47,775 nucleotides of DNA from an uncultured Lachnospiraceae bacterium (GCA_945868305.1 CAMBKU010000014.1:1-47775); one strand, 5' to 3'; positions 17,281 to 24,643 are shown, counted from the first letter of the stretch. The notes: generated from the sequence alone by a model not told the origin. Made by a program: numbers and translations.

Positions 17281-18051
17281 ATGAGTAAAAAAACAAAACA
17301 GACAACAGTAATGGACCCTTTTCAGGCCTGGTGCCATAAATGGAGCCGTATCGGCACCGTAATCATGTTAGTTTATATGATTGCACTCCCTTTTATTGTA
17401 CTGGCATATTATGACAGCATTCCTTCCTTTGGCGAAGTGATCAATCTGTCTACTATCAGTATTTTAATGATCTATATTCCGGTAGGAATTTCTGAGGCAC
17501 TCAGCTACACACCGATTCTGGGTTCCTCTACATACTTGACTTTCTTAACCGGTAATATTATGAACTTAAAACTTCCTGTTGCAGTAAATGCCATGAAACT
17601 TGCAAAAAAAGAAGCAAACACCCCGGAAGGCGAAGCAATTTCCTGCGTTGCCGTATCCGTATCCTCCATTATGACCGTTATTATCCTTGCACTGGCAGCA
17701 CTCCTTAGTACCTGGATCAGCCCTATCTTTGAACTTCCGGCTGTAAAGACTGCCTCCAACTACCTGATTCCTGCATTGTTCGGTTCACTTACCTTAGGTC
17801 TGTTCTCAAGCACCAAATCCGGCAAAAAGGTTGTGAAAAACGGTATCGCAGGTGTTATCCCGGTACTTATCATCGTAGCTGTATTAGCACTTTTTGTACG
17901 TATCACAAGCGGCGGATCTTTATTCGGAATGGTTGGATTCTTAATTTTATTCATGCTTCCGGTTGCCATTATTTCTTCCCGCATCATGTGGAAGAAAGGT
18001 GTCATCAAAGTCGTTGACAATGATGAATCCGCTTCGGAAAAAACCGAGTAG
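17281..18051 (+). CDS. Integral membrane protein, partner of the DUF5058-like protein
   Basis: A 256-residue protein with about six predicted membrane segments (approximate residues 22-45, 55-80, 122-150, 160-178, 195-215, 220-240) and a charged C-terminus. It has a conserved-looking L-G-S-S-T-Y-L-T-F-L-T-G-N-I-M-N-L-K-L-P-V segment after the second membrane span that could form a re-entrant or substrate-contacting loop. The start is the ATG at 17281, eight bases after GAGGAGA; a TTG two codons earlier is weaker. I do not recognise a characterised family. It is 21 bases downstream of the DUF5058-like gene and 20 bases upstream of a lipoate ligase gene, so its role is tied to that operon. Confidence 0.65.
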   Translation: MSKKTKQTTVMDPFQAWCHKWSRIGTVIMLVYMIALPFIVLAYYDSIPSFGEVINLSTISILMIYIPVGISEALSYTPILGSSTYLTFLTGNIMNLKLPVAVNAMKLAKKEANTPEGEAISCVAVSVSSIMTVIILALAALLSTWISPIFELPAVKTASNYLIPALFGSLTLGLFSSTKSGKKVVKNGIAGVIPVLIIVAVLALFVRITSGGSLFGMVGFLILFMLPVAIISSRIMWKKGVIKVVDNDESASEKTE

Positions 18052-18071
18052 TTTTATCGGAGGAACTTGCC

Positions 18072-18992
18072 ATGAAATACATTGAGTTAAACAGCGATGA
18101 CATTTTTCTTAATCTTGCCACGGAAGAATATGTTTTTCATCATTTTACGGATGATTCCTATCTCCTGCTTTATAAAAATGATAATGCCATCGTTCTTGGC
18201 AAATATCAAAATATCTATCAGGAAATCAATGTCCCTGCCGCAGAAATTTCCGGCATTAAAGTTGCCAGACGTATTACCGGCGGCGGTACGGTTTTTCACG
18301 ATAGCGGCAATCTGAATTATTCTTTTATCGCCGAAAATGAAAAAGCCAGGCCTCTTTGTTATGACGATTTCCTCTTCCCGGTCATCGATGCCCTGCGCGC
18401 TATGGGCATTGATGCACAAAAGCGGAATGCCTGTGACATTGCCATCGGAGATTTAAAAATCTCCGGCAATGCCCAGTCTGTCCGCGGCAACCGGGTTTTG
18501 CACCACGGCACATTGTTGTTTGATGCTGACATGGAAAAACTCCATCGTCTGTTAAAGGTTACAGATGCCGTCATAGAATCCAAGGCAGTTGCCTCGGTCC
18601 CCTCTCCGGTAACAAACATCCGGAAACATTTAAAAGACACTTCTATGACGATGACAGATTTTCAATCGGCTCTGCTTTCCCATATCTTTCCGTCAGGTAT
18701 TTCTTACCGGAAACTGACCGAAGAAGATATGCAGCAAATTCGCCATTTACGGGATGAAAAATATCATACCTGGGAATGGAACTGGGGAAAATCCCCACGT
18801 TTCACCATACACAGAGATAATATGGAGCTCTCCATAGAACACGGTATCATCACCCACTGCCATGTCCCTGCAATATCTTCCGAGGCTACCGATGCCCTGT
18901 TGGGACAGCGCTACGGATACCAAAATCTGCTTCGTATTTTATCGCCTATTTACGGCAAAGATACGGAAACTATTGTAAATCAATTATTTTAA
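18072..18992 (+). CDS. lplA: Lipoate-protein ligase A family protein (first copy)
   Basis: A 306-residue ligase of the BPL/LplA/LipB fold. It has R-R-I-T-G-G-G-T-V-F-H-D near residue 75 for acyl-adenylate binding, the catalytic Lys129 in L-K-I-S-G-N-A-Q, and L-H-H-G-T-L-L-F-D, followed by a C-terminal accessory domain of about 90 residues as in LplA. It should activate free lipoate (or octanoate) with ATP and load it on a carrier domain; an amidotransferase role (LipL-like) cannot be excluded. GGAGGAA precedes the ATG. It is followed 16 bases later by a stand-alone lipoyl domain, its likely acceptor or relay partner. Confidence 0.88.
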   Translation: MKYIELNSDDIFLNLATEEYVFHHFTDDSYLLLYKNDNAIVLGKYQNIYQEINVPAAEISGIKVARRITGGGTVFHDSGNLNYSFIAENEKARPLCYDDFLFPVIDALRAMGIDAQKRNACDIAIGDLKISGNAQSVRGNRVLHHGTLLFDADMEKLHRLLKVTDAVIESKAVASVPSPVTNIRKHLKDTSMTMTDFQSALLSHIFPSGISYRKLTEEDMQQIRHLRDEKYHTWEWNWGKSPRFTIHRDNMELSIEHGIITHCHVPAISSEATDALLGQRYGYQNLLRILSPIYGKDTETIVNQLF

Positions 18993-19008
18993 GAAAGGAT
19001 GACGCATT

Positions 19009-19251
19009 ATGAAACAGGTTATCACCATGCCAAAACTGTCTGCTGATATGAAAAAGGGTGTGTTGGCAGCATGGGCAAAACAAAAGGGCGACACGGTAAA
19101 AAAAGGAGATGTTCTCTATGAAGTTGAGGCCGCCAAAGTAGTCAGTGAAGTAGAAGCTACCGTAGACGGTGTTCTGACGGAGGTTTATTTTGAAGAAGGC
19201 GATGAAGTAGATGTAGACACACCAGTTGCTCTCATCTGCTCTGAGCAATAA
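19009..19251 (+). CDS. Free-standing lipoyl (biotinyl/lipoyl-attachment) domain protein
   Basis: An 80-residue protein consisting of exactly one lipoyl domain. It starts with the E2-like V-I-T-M-P-K-L-S, has K-K-G-D-V-L-Y-E-V-E, and the hairpin-turn Lys43 in V-E-A-A-K-V-V-S-E-V-E that aligns with the lipoylated Lys of E2 domains (where the motif is usually E-T-D-K-A). It lacks an E3-binding region or catalytic domain, is not a GcvH, and no 2-oxoacid dehydrogenase gene is near. AAAGGATG precedes the ATG. It lies between two lipoate ligases and lipoyl synthase, so it may be a carrier on which lipoate is assembled or held before transfer to GcvH. A biotin role is less likely because the usual M-K-M motif is absent. 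Confidence 0.85.
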   Translation: MKQVITMPKLSADMKKGVLAAWAKQKGDTVKKGDVLYEVEAAKVVSEVEATVDGVLTEVYFEEGDEVDVDTPVALICSEQ

Positions 19252-19263
19252 GGAGATGGTTTT

Positions 19264-20124
19264 ATGCAGGAACGAATGCCGGAATGGTTTAAAGTAAAAT
19301 ATAATGAGGAGGCTGTAAACGAAGTCAGCAGACTCATGGCAAAATTAAAATTAAATACGGTCTGCAAGGAGGCAAACTGCCCAAATCTTGGGGAATGTTT
19401 CCAAAAACACACCGCCACCTTTATGATCTTAGGCAGCCAGTGTACCAGAAACTGCCGTTTCTGCAATGTAGTACATGGGACGCCGGAACCCGTTGATACC
19501 GAAGAACCCATGCATGTTGCAGAGGCGGTAAGAGATTTAAAGCTGCGCCATGTCGTTATTACCCAGGTCACCCGTGATGATTTGCCAGACGGCGGTGCCA
19601 GTCAATTTGCAAAAACGGTTTCCTCCATCCGTTCACTCTGCCCGGATGTTACAATCGAGGTCTTAATCAGCGATATGAAGGGCGACAAAAATTCTTTGGA
19701 TACTGTAATCGCAGCTCATCCTGAGGTTATAAATCACAACATAGAAACCGTTGCTCCCCTTTATCCCGATGTACGCCCGGAGGCAAGTTATGAGAGAAGT
19801 CTTTCTGTTCTTCGTTATGTGAAAGAAAAAGACAGTTCCATCCTTACCAAGACCGGCATCATGCTTGGGCTGGGTGAAACCAAAGAACAGGTACTACAGA
19901 CTATGGATGATGTCCTGACAACCGGCTGCGATATCTTTACCATCGGACAATATCTGCGTCCTTCACCTGCCCATGTGGAAATGAAAGAATATATTTCCCC
20001 GGAAATTTTTGCAGAATATAAAGAAATCGGTCTGCAAAAAGGATTCCGCTATGTTGCCAGTTCCCCATTAGTTCGCAGTTCTTATCGCGCTGCGGAAGCA
20101 TTACAGTCAGGAGATACTTTATGA
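19264..20124 (+). CDS. lipA: Lipoyl synthase
   Basis: Radical-SAM enzyme that inserts two sulfurs into a protein-bound octanoyl chain. The 286-residue product has both iron-sulfur sites: the auxiliary cluster C-K-E-A-N-C-P-N-L-G-E-C near residue 35 and the radical-SAM C-T-R-N-C-R-F-C near residue 60, plus the C-terminal S-S-P-L-V-R-S-S-Y that supplies the conserved Ser ligand of the auxiliary cluster. AGGAGATGG precedes the ATG, 12 bases after the lipoyl-domain gene. The stop overlaps the next gene by 4 bases (ATGA). Since LipA acts only on octanoylated carrier domains, the preceding lipoyl domain is a natural substrate. Confidence 0.96.
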   Translation: MQERMPEWFKVKYNEEAVNEVSRLMAKLKLNTVCKEANCPNLGECFQKHTATFMILGSQCTRNCRFCNVVHGTPEPVDTEEPMHVAEAVRDLKLRHVVITQVTRDDLPDGGASQFAKTVSSIRSLCPDVTIEVLISDMKGDKNSLDTVIAAHPEVINHNIETVAPLYPDVRPEASYERSLSVLRYVKEKDSSILTKTGIMLGLGETKEQVLQTMDDVLTTGCDIFTIGQYLRPSPAHVEMKEYISPEIFAEYKEIGLQKGFRYVASSPLVRSSYRAAEALQSGDTL

Positions 20125-21107
20125 TCTATATTGAAACCGGTTCTACCGATCCTTATTTTAACTTTGGTCTGGAATACTATCTGATCACAGAAAAAATGTT
20201 TGACGAGCCTGTCTTTTTGTTCTGGCAGACTGCACCTACCCTGATGGTCGGAAAATTTCAAAATACCCTGGAAGAAATCAATGTTGCTTATGCAAAAGAA
20301 CACCAGATTCATCTTGTCAGACGCATGTCGGGCGGAGGTACAATCTATACCGATATGGGGGGTTTTCAGTTTACCTTTATCATTCCCGGCAAAACAGAAG
20401 AAATCAGTTTCAGTGAATATATCCGTCCCGTCATCCAGGCCCTGCACGATATGGGAATTGCCGGGGCGGGCTTCAATGGACGAAACGATCTGGTCATTGA
20501 CGGCAAAAAATTTTCCGGCAATGCACAATACCTCTATAACGGTTTTACCCTGCATCACGGCTCCCTGCTTTTTGACACAAATATTGAACAAATGGTCAAA
20601 AGCACCACGGTAGACCCCTACAAAATAATTTCCAAGGGCATAAAAAGTGTCCGGGAACGTGTGACCAATATCTCTGAACATTTAAAAGCCCCCATGGACA
20701 GCCAGGAGTTTAAAATGCGCATGGTAACAAGCATTATGGGCGGCAGTGGTTACAAAACCTATGAACTGACAGAAACAGACCGTAAGCGAATCTCTGAACT
20801 TGGCGACTTAAAATTCAACAACTGGGACTGCATTTACGGCAGAAATCCAAAATGCAACCTTACAAAGACGGGTCGTTTTACAGGCGGAAAAATGGAAGTC
20901 TCACTGGAAGTTTCCCATGGCACAATAAGAGACTGCACTATCTACGGTGATTTCTTCGGTTCTTTAGATATGGACGCCCTCTGTCAGGCTTTAATCGGCG
21001 TAAAATACGAGGAATCGGCCATCGCCTCCGCTATCGCTCCCTTTGATATTGAACATGGTCTCTATCAGATTACCCGCTCGGAATTACTTTCCTGCATTGC
21101 CCCTTAA
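20121..21107 (+). CDS. lplA: Lipoate-protein ligase A family protein (second copy)
   Basis: A 328-residue paralogue of the ligase at 18072, with R-R-M-S-G-G-G-T-I-Y-T-D, the catalytic Lys130 in K-K-F-S-G-N-A-Q-Y, L-H-H-G-S-L-L-F-D, and a complete C-terminal accessory domain containing F-T-G-G-K-M-E-V-S-L-E-V. Its start overlaps the lipA stop (ATGA) and uses an AGGAGA site inside lipA. Having two ligases flanking a lipoyl domain and LipA suggests a division of labour, such as loading the small carrier versus loading GcvH, or ligase versus transferase. Which does which is not decidable here. It closes the operon; no clear terminator follows before the nagA promoter. Confidence 0.88.
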   Translation: MIYIETGSTDPYFNFGLEYYLITEKMFDEPVFLFWQTAPTLMVGKFQNTLEEINVAYAKEHQIHLVRRMSGGGTIYTDMGGFQFTFIIPGKTEEISFSEYIRPVIQALHDMGIAGAGFNGRNDLVIDGKKFSGNAQYLYNGFTLHHGSLLFDTNIEQMVKSTTVDPYKIISKGIKSVRERVTNISEHLKAPMDSQEFKMRMVTSIMGGSGYKTYELTETDRKRISELGDLKFNNWDCIYGRNPKCNLTKTGRFTGGKMEVSLEVSHGTIRDCTIYGDFFGSLDMDALCQALIGVKYEESAIASAIAPFDIEHGLYQITRSELLSCIAP

Positions 21108-21132
21108 ACAGATAACTCTTTGTAAGCATTGA

Positions 21133-21161
21133 TTGTAGAACCCCCTTTTGGATGGTATAAT
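21133..21161 (+). promoter_or_regulatory. Promoter of nagA
   Basis: TTGTAG (21133-21138), a 17-base spacer and a perfect TATAAT (21156-21161), about 40 bases before the nagA start. nagA therefore has its own transcript rather than depending on the lipoate operon. Confidence 0.65.
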
Positions 21162-21201
21162 ACTATTACAATAAGTTCGCAACAAAACGAGGGGGATTTT
21201 T

Positions 21202-22332
21202 ATGATTATCAAAAATGGTCTGGTGTTTACTCCGCAGGGATTTGAAAAGAGGGATATTCAAATTGATGCTTCCCACCGAATCGCTGCACAGATTTCGCCT
21301 TCTGATACGGATATTTTTGACGCCGTGGGATGTTATGTCGTTCCAGGTTTTATCGACATCCATACCCACGGTGCCGTAGGCGCTGATTTCTGCGACGCCG
21401 ACCCTGAGGGGCTTTCACGAATTGCTGCTTATTTTAAATCCTGTGGCATCACTTCTTTTTGTCCGACATCTATGACACTTCCCGAAGAACGATTGAAAAA
21501 AATATTTGCATCCGCTTCCCGGATGATAGAAGCCCAGTCAAATAAAGATGTCAAGACTCAGGCAAAAGTCGTTGGCATCAACATGGAAGGGCCTTTTATT
21601 GCTACCTCCAAAAAAGGAGCACAGAAAGCGGATTATATCAGAAATCCTGACAGTGCCATGTTTTTCAGACTTTTTCATGGCTGTCAGGATCAGATTAAAT
21701 TTGTCACACTGGCTCCGGAACTTCCAGGATCCCTGGAATTTATCGATGCGGTAAAAAACTTTGTCTCCGTCTCGCTTGGGCACTCTGCTTGCAACTACGA
21801 TACGGCAAAAGATGCCTTTTCACATGGTGCGAATCATGCCACCCATCTGTTTAATGCCATGGAGCCGCTTTTTCACCGGAATCCCGGCATTCCAGGTGCT
21901 GCCGCCGATGCCTGTGCTGCTTCCTCTGATAATTTTATCGAACTCATCTGCGATGGCATCCACATCCATCCTTCCATGGTTCGCAATGCTTTCCGGCTTT
22001 TCGGGGAAGACCATGTCATTTTAATCAGCGATTCCATGCGCGCCTGTGGCATGGAAGACGGCACCTATGAGCTGGGTGGACAGGACGTCCATAAACACGG
22101 TTTTCATGCCACCCTCGCCGACGGCACACTGGCAGGCTCCGTCACAAACCTGTTTGTATGCTTTAAAAACGCTGTTTCTTTCGGTGTTCCGCTTCATGCC
22201 GCTCTAAAAGCTGTCACCATAAATCCGGCAAAAAGCCTCCATATGGAAAACGAAATCGGACAGCTCTCACCCGGAATGGCAGGAGATGTGCTTGTATTGT
22301 CCAGAGATTTAGAACTGTTAAAACTGTTTTAA
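21202..22332 (+). CDS. nagA: N-acetylglucosamine-6-phosphate deacetylase
   Basis: Amidohydrolase removing acetate from GlcNAc-6-P to give the NagB substrate. The 376-residue product has V-P-G-F-I-D-I-H-T-H-G near residue 50, the metal-binding Glu in N-M-E-G-P-F-I, the His pair regions S-L-G-H-S-A and H-A-T-H-L-F-N-A-M near residues 190-215, and the catalytic Asp in I-L-I-S-D-S-M-R-A near residue 275. A GAGGGGGA site precedes the ATG. It ends 6 bases before the convergent response-regulator gene. nagA and nagB are 15 kb apart here, in contrast to the common nagAB operon. Confidence 0.95.
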   Translation: MIIKNGLVFTPQGFEKRDIQIDASHRIAAQISPSDTDIFDAVGCYVVPGFIDIHTHGAVGADFCDADPEGLSRIAAYFKSCGITSFCPTSMTLPEERLKKIFASASRMIEAQSNKDVKTQAKVVGINMEGPFIATSKKGAQKADYIRNPDSAMFFRLFHGCQDQIKFVTLAPELPGSLEFIDAVKNFVSVSLGHSACNYDTAKDAFSHGANHATHLFNAMEPLFHRNPGIPGAAADACAASSDNFIELICDGIHIHPSMVRNAFRLFGEDHVILISDSMRACGMEDGTYELGGQDVHKHGFHATLADGTLAGSVTNLFVCFKNAVSFGVPLHAALKAVTINPAKSLHMENEIGQLSPGMAGDVLVLSRDLELLKLF

Positions 22333-22338
22333 TTTTCC

Positions 22339-23127
22339 TTACCGATTCATTTCCCGTGCCTTACGCTGTTCAAAGAAATCATCAATCGCCTTTACAATCT
22401 GCGACGGCTCCTGAGACTTTAACAGATAGCCTTCCGGTTTTAACGCTGTGACTTTCATTACTGTCTCCCGGTCATTTTTTCCTGTAAGGAAAATGACCGG
22501 GACGCTGGAAAACTCAGAATCTGACCGGATCATTTCCAACACCTGCTTTCCATCGCAAACCGGCATTTCATAATCCAGCAATACCAGATCCGGATGCTTC
22601 ATCGCCAGATATTTGATTGCTGTTGTTCCGGAATTTGCAAGGATGACCTGATATTTGTCTTCTAGCCACTCCTTTACATTTCGAAGCATCGCACCGGAAT
22701 CATCTACAACAAGAATTTTCTTTTTTAGTTGACTTTGATCCTGCTCCAGGTACTCATGTATCTCCTCTGCTGCTTCTTTCACATTGATTGGACGAAAAAA
22801 ACGCTTCTTGATAAACTGTGATGGGATTACTGTCTCCACTGCTTCTATCTGATCCCTTCCGCCCATTACCATGACAGGAATATCCTCCTCAATCACTCTG
22901 TCTTTCAAATATACAAGCAGATTCATTTCGGACACCAGATTCTCATCTGCACAAAGCAGAAATGCCTGTGGTGCTTCGCCCGTTTTTTCCACATCGGCAA
23001 TATTACACCCCACCTGTAATATCGAATGCTCATGCTCCGCTAACTGTTGCACCAGCGAAGTAATAATAAAACTCGCTGTTTCTGATTTCATGTGACATAT
23101 GGGAAAGAAATATGGATTTTGCCGCAT
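22339..23127 (-). CDS. Two-receiver response regulator, 5-prime end altered by deletion
   Basis: A protein of up to 262 residues with a degenerate N-terminal receiver-like half (about residues 15-125, ending in F-F-R-P-I-N-V-K-E) and a canonical C-terminal receiver (about 135-258) with I-L-V-V-D-D-S, phosphorylatable Asp in L-V-L-L-D-Y-E-M-P-V-C-D-G, and F-L-T-G-K. It has no output domain. It resembles the intact two-receiver regulator at 33914, but the expected opening beta strand is missing: the reading frame enters directly from the out-of-frame H-box of a histidine kinase remnant. The start is uncertain: 23127 has only a weak AGAAG site, 23091 has none. It may still be made by coupling to the upstream remnant. 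Confidence 0.7.
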   Translation of the reverse strand: MRQNPYFFPICHMKSETASFIITSLVQQLAEHEHSILQVGCNIADVEKTGEAPQAFLLCADENLVSEMNLLVYLKDRVIEEDIPVMVMGGRDQIEAVETVIPSQFIKKRFFRPINVKEAAEEIHEYLEQDQSQLKKKILVVDDSGAMLRNVKEWLEDKYQVILANSGTTAIKYLAMKHPDLVLLDYEMPVCDGKQVLEMIRSDSEFSSVPVIFLTGKNDRETVMKVTALKPEGYLLKSQEPSQIVKAIDDFFEQRKAREMNR

Positions 23128-23814
23128 TCGCTTCTTCTGCTTTTCTTTTCTGCTCCCGAATCTGCCGAATCAAAAAAATGTCTGGATTTTCTATCGTCAA
23201 AAAAAGGACAAATTGACTAACATAATACTCATTCCACTGCTAAGCGCCAACGGAAACAGTGCCTGGAAAATTACCCCTACACATTCCACAGTCAAACCCA
23301 TAGTTACCGCTACGCGCTTTTTTTTATGTACCTGTGACCAATGTCTGCACAAAATCACGATATTCGAAATCAGGTAACCGCAGATAAAGAGAAATGTTGC
23401 AAACACTGCCGGCCCATAAGAATAATTTCCATCCTTTGTCTGCACATAATTAATTGGTAAAAATGTAAGAAAAATCAGTCCCACAACCAATATCGGAATA
23501 CACAGCTTTGAACCCACAATACGCTGCTTCGCTTCCTCCTCGACCAGGAGCACCATATAGCGGTAAGTAAAATAAACTTCGACCAGCACGGTTGCATAAA
23601 ACAATCGGTGCAATGTATCATTAACCGGAATCGGTACTATCTCCAAATCATTCACCGTATAAACCGTTACCCCATCAAGCAAAAGATTGACGATTGATAA
23701 AATAAGCATTTCTGAAAAGCATGTATCCAATTTCGTACACTCTCGTTTTGCCGAAAAATACATATAAGCCAGAATCAACAAGACCAAAAGGCTTGCTACC
23801 TCCATTCGTATCAT
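23030..23814 (-). pseudogene. Histidine kinase remnant: membrane sensor plus H-box, frameshifted and truncated
   Basis: From ATG 23814 (GGGAGGAG six bases upstream) a frame encodes about five or six membrane spans and stops at 23197, after about 205 residues. The stop follows a run of seven T (minus strand, 23205-23199). Adding one T restores a reading frame giving L-T-I-E-N-P-D-I-F-L-I-R-Q, a coiled linker and the H-box F-L-S-H-M-S-H-E-I-R at about 23107-23081. The frame then leaves kinase sequence within a few codons and stops at 23030. Everything after the H-box (rest of the dimerisation domain and the ATPase domain) is missing, and sequence jumps into the receiver gene in another frame. 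This is one small frameshift plus one large deletion. Confidence 0.8.
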
Positions 23815-23871
23815 AAACTTCTCCTCCCAATCATCATGTAACACCGATTTTTCTTTTGTCTTTCTGTCTAA

Positions 23872-23900
23872 ATTATACAAAAATTTTGCTCACAATTCAA
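23872..23900 (-). promoter_or_regulatory. Promoter upstream of the kinase remnant
   Basis: On the minus strand TTGAAT (23900-23895), 17-base spacer and a perfect TATAAT (23877-23872). The promoter survives although the kinase is broken, so the remnant and the regulator behind it may still be transcribed. Confidence 0.6.
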
Positions 23901-23966
23901 TACAACTTGCCGCCGTTTTTCGACAACTTACTCTTTTCTTTTTTCCTGTAAATGTATAATGAGAAA

Positions 23967-24003
23967 AAGGCACTCTCACATGATGATGTGAGAATGCCTT
24001 CTT
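23967..24003 (-). terminator. Intrinsic terminator of spoVT
   Basis: AAGGCACTCTCACAT (23967-23981) and ATGTGAGAATGCCTT (23986-24000) pair over 15 positions with one mismatch and a four-base loop. On the minus strand the stem is followed by TTTTTC right after spoVT. It could also act in the opposite direction. Confidence 0.8.
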
Positions 24004-24004
24004 T

Positions 24005-24553
24005 TTACTGCTCCATCTGTCTTCCCAAAAATGCTGCCGCTGTCATTGCCAGCTTCTGCTCTGTTTCTCCAAATCTCCTTTTTTCATCCCTGCCATATAA
24101 AATTACTGCTCCAATCGCATCTCCTTCGCAGAGAATCGTGCTTATCACTTCACTGCTGTGTATTCCAGGGTCATCTAACGTAATTTTGATGAATGAATTA
24201 TCCTGGGATGAGGCAAGCAGATGTTCCCTGTCTTCAATCAGCCTCTCCAACTGCTTGCTGATGGGTTTTCCGTCAAATTCCTTTTTTCCGTTTCCCGCTG
24301 CAGCCACCACATGATCTCTATCCGTAATACACACAAGCTGACCGCTGGTCTGCGCCAGTGCTTCCGCATACTGGCCTGCATACTGACTAAGTTCACCAAT
24401 CAGGGAATATTTCTTTAATATGATTTCTCCCTCACGGTCTGTAAATATCTCAAGCGGGTCTCCCTCACGAATCCGCAGTGTCCTTCTAATCTCCTTCGGA
24501 ATTACGACCCTTCCCAAATCATCTATTCTTCTAACAATTCCTGTTGCCTTCAT
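24005..24553 (-). CDS. spoVT: Stage V sporulation protein T (AbrB-type transcription factor with GAF-like domain)
   Basis: Forespore regulator of spore-coat and germination genes in endospore formers. The 182-residue product has the N-terminal AbrB swapped-hairpin DNA-binding domain (M-K-A-T-G-I-V-R-R-I-D-D-L-G-R-V-V-I-P-K-E-I-R-R, residues 1-50) and a C-terminal GAF-like domain (about 60-180) as in Bacillus SpoVT, with the same total length. A GGAGG site lies about 10 bases before the ATG. A 9-bp inverted repeat at 24576-24605 lies just upstream. The gene has its own terminator and is good evidence that the host sporulates or descends from sporeformers. Confidence 0.93.
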   Translation of the reverse strand: MKATGIVRRIDDLGRVVIPKEIRRTLRIREGDPLEIFTDREGEIILKKYSLIGELSQYAGQYAEALAQTSGQLVCITDRDHVVAAAGNGKKEFDGKPISKQLERLIEDREHLLASSQDNSFIKITLDDPGIHSSEVISTILCEGDAIGAVILYGRDEKRRFGETEQKLAMTAAAFLGRQMEQ

Positions 24554-24575
24554 AAAGCAAAACCTCCATTTACGC

Positions 24576-24605
24576 TAATAGTATTTTCTGTCTTTGATAC
24601 TATTA
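24576..24605. promoter_or_regulatory. Inverted repeat TAATAGTAT...ATACTATTA upstream of spoVT
   Basis: A perfect 9-bp inverted repeat (24576-24584 and 24597-24605) with a 12-base spacer, 23 bases before the spoVT start. SpoVT of Bacillus regulates its own gene, so this could be an autoregulatory or other operator; it may also overlap the promoter. Only the repeat itself is seen. Confidence 0.5.
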
Positions 24606-24643
24606 TTTGTAAAAAGAGATTTGTTATACCTGCTTTCTTAATT

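Noticed and set aside
19009-19251. The 80-residue protein as a biotin carrier or as GcvH-like protein
   Set aside because: The biotin M-K-M motif is missing, the length and E2-like start differ from GcvH, and the flanking genes are all lipoate genes.
20082-20681. A 199-codon minus-strand open frame opposite the second lipoate ligase
   Set aside because: Fully antisense to a conserved ligase with catalytic motifs; no ribosome site and no recognisable domain.
22339-23127. The idea that the sensor frame and receiver frame form one protein by programmed frameshifting
   Set aside because: Even with the T7 correction the sensor-H-box frame terminates at 23030, and the ATPase domain is absent, so a frameshift at the T run alone would not yield a working hybrid kinase.
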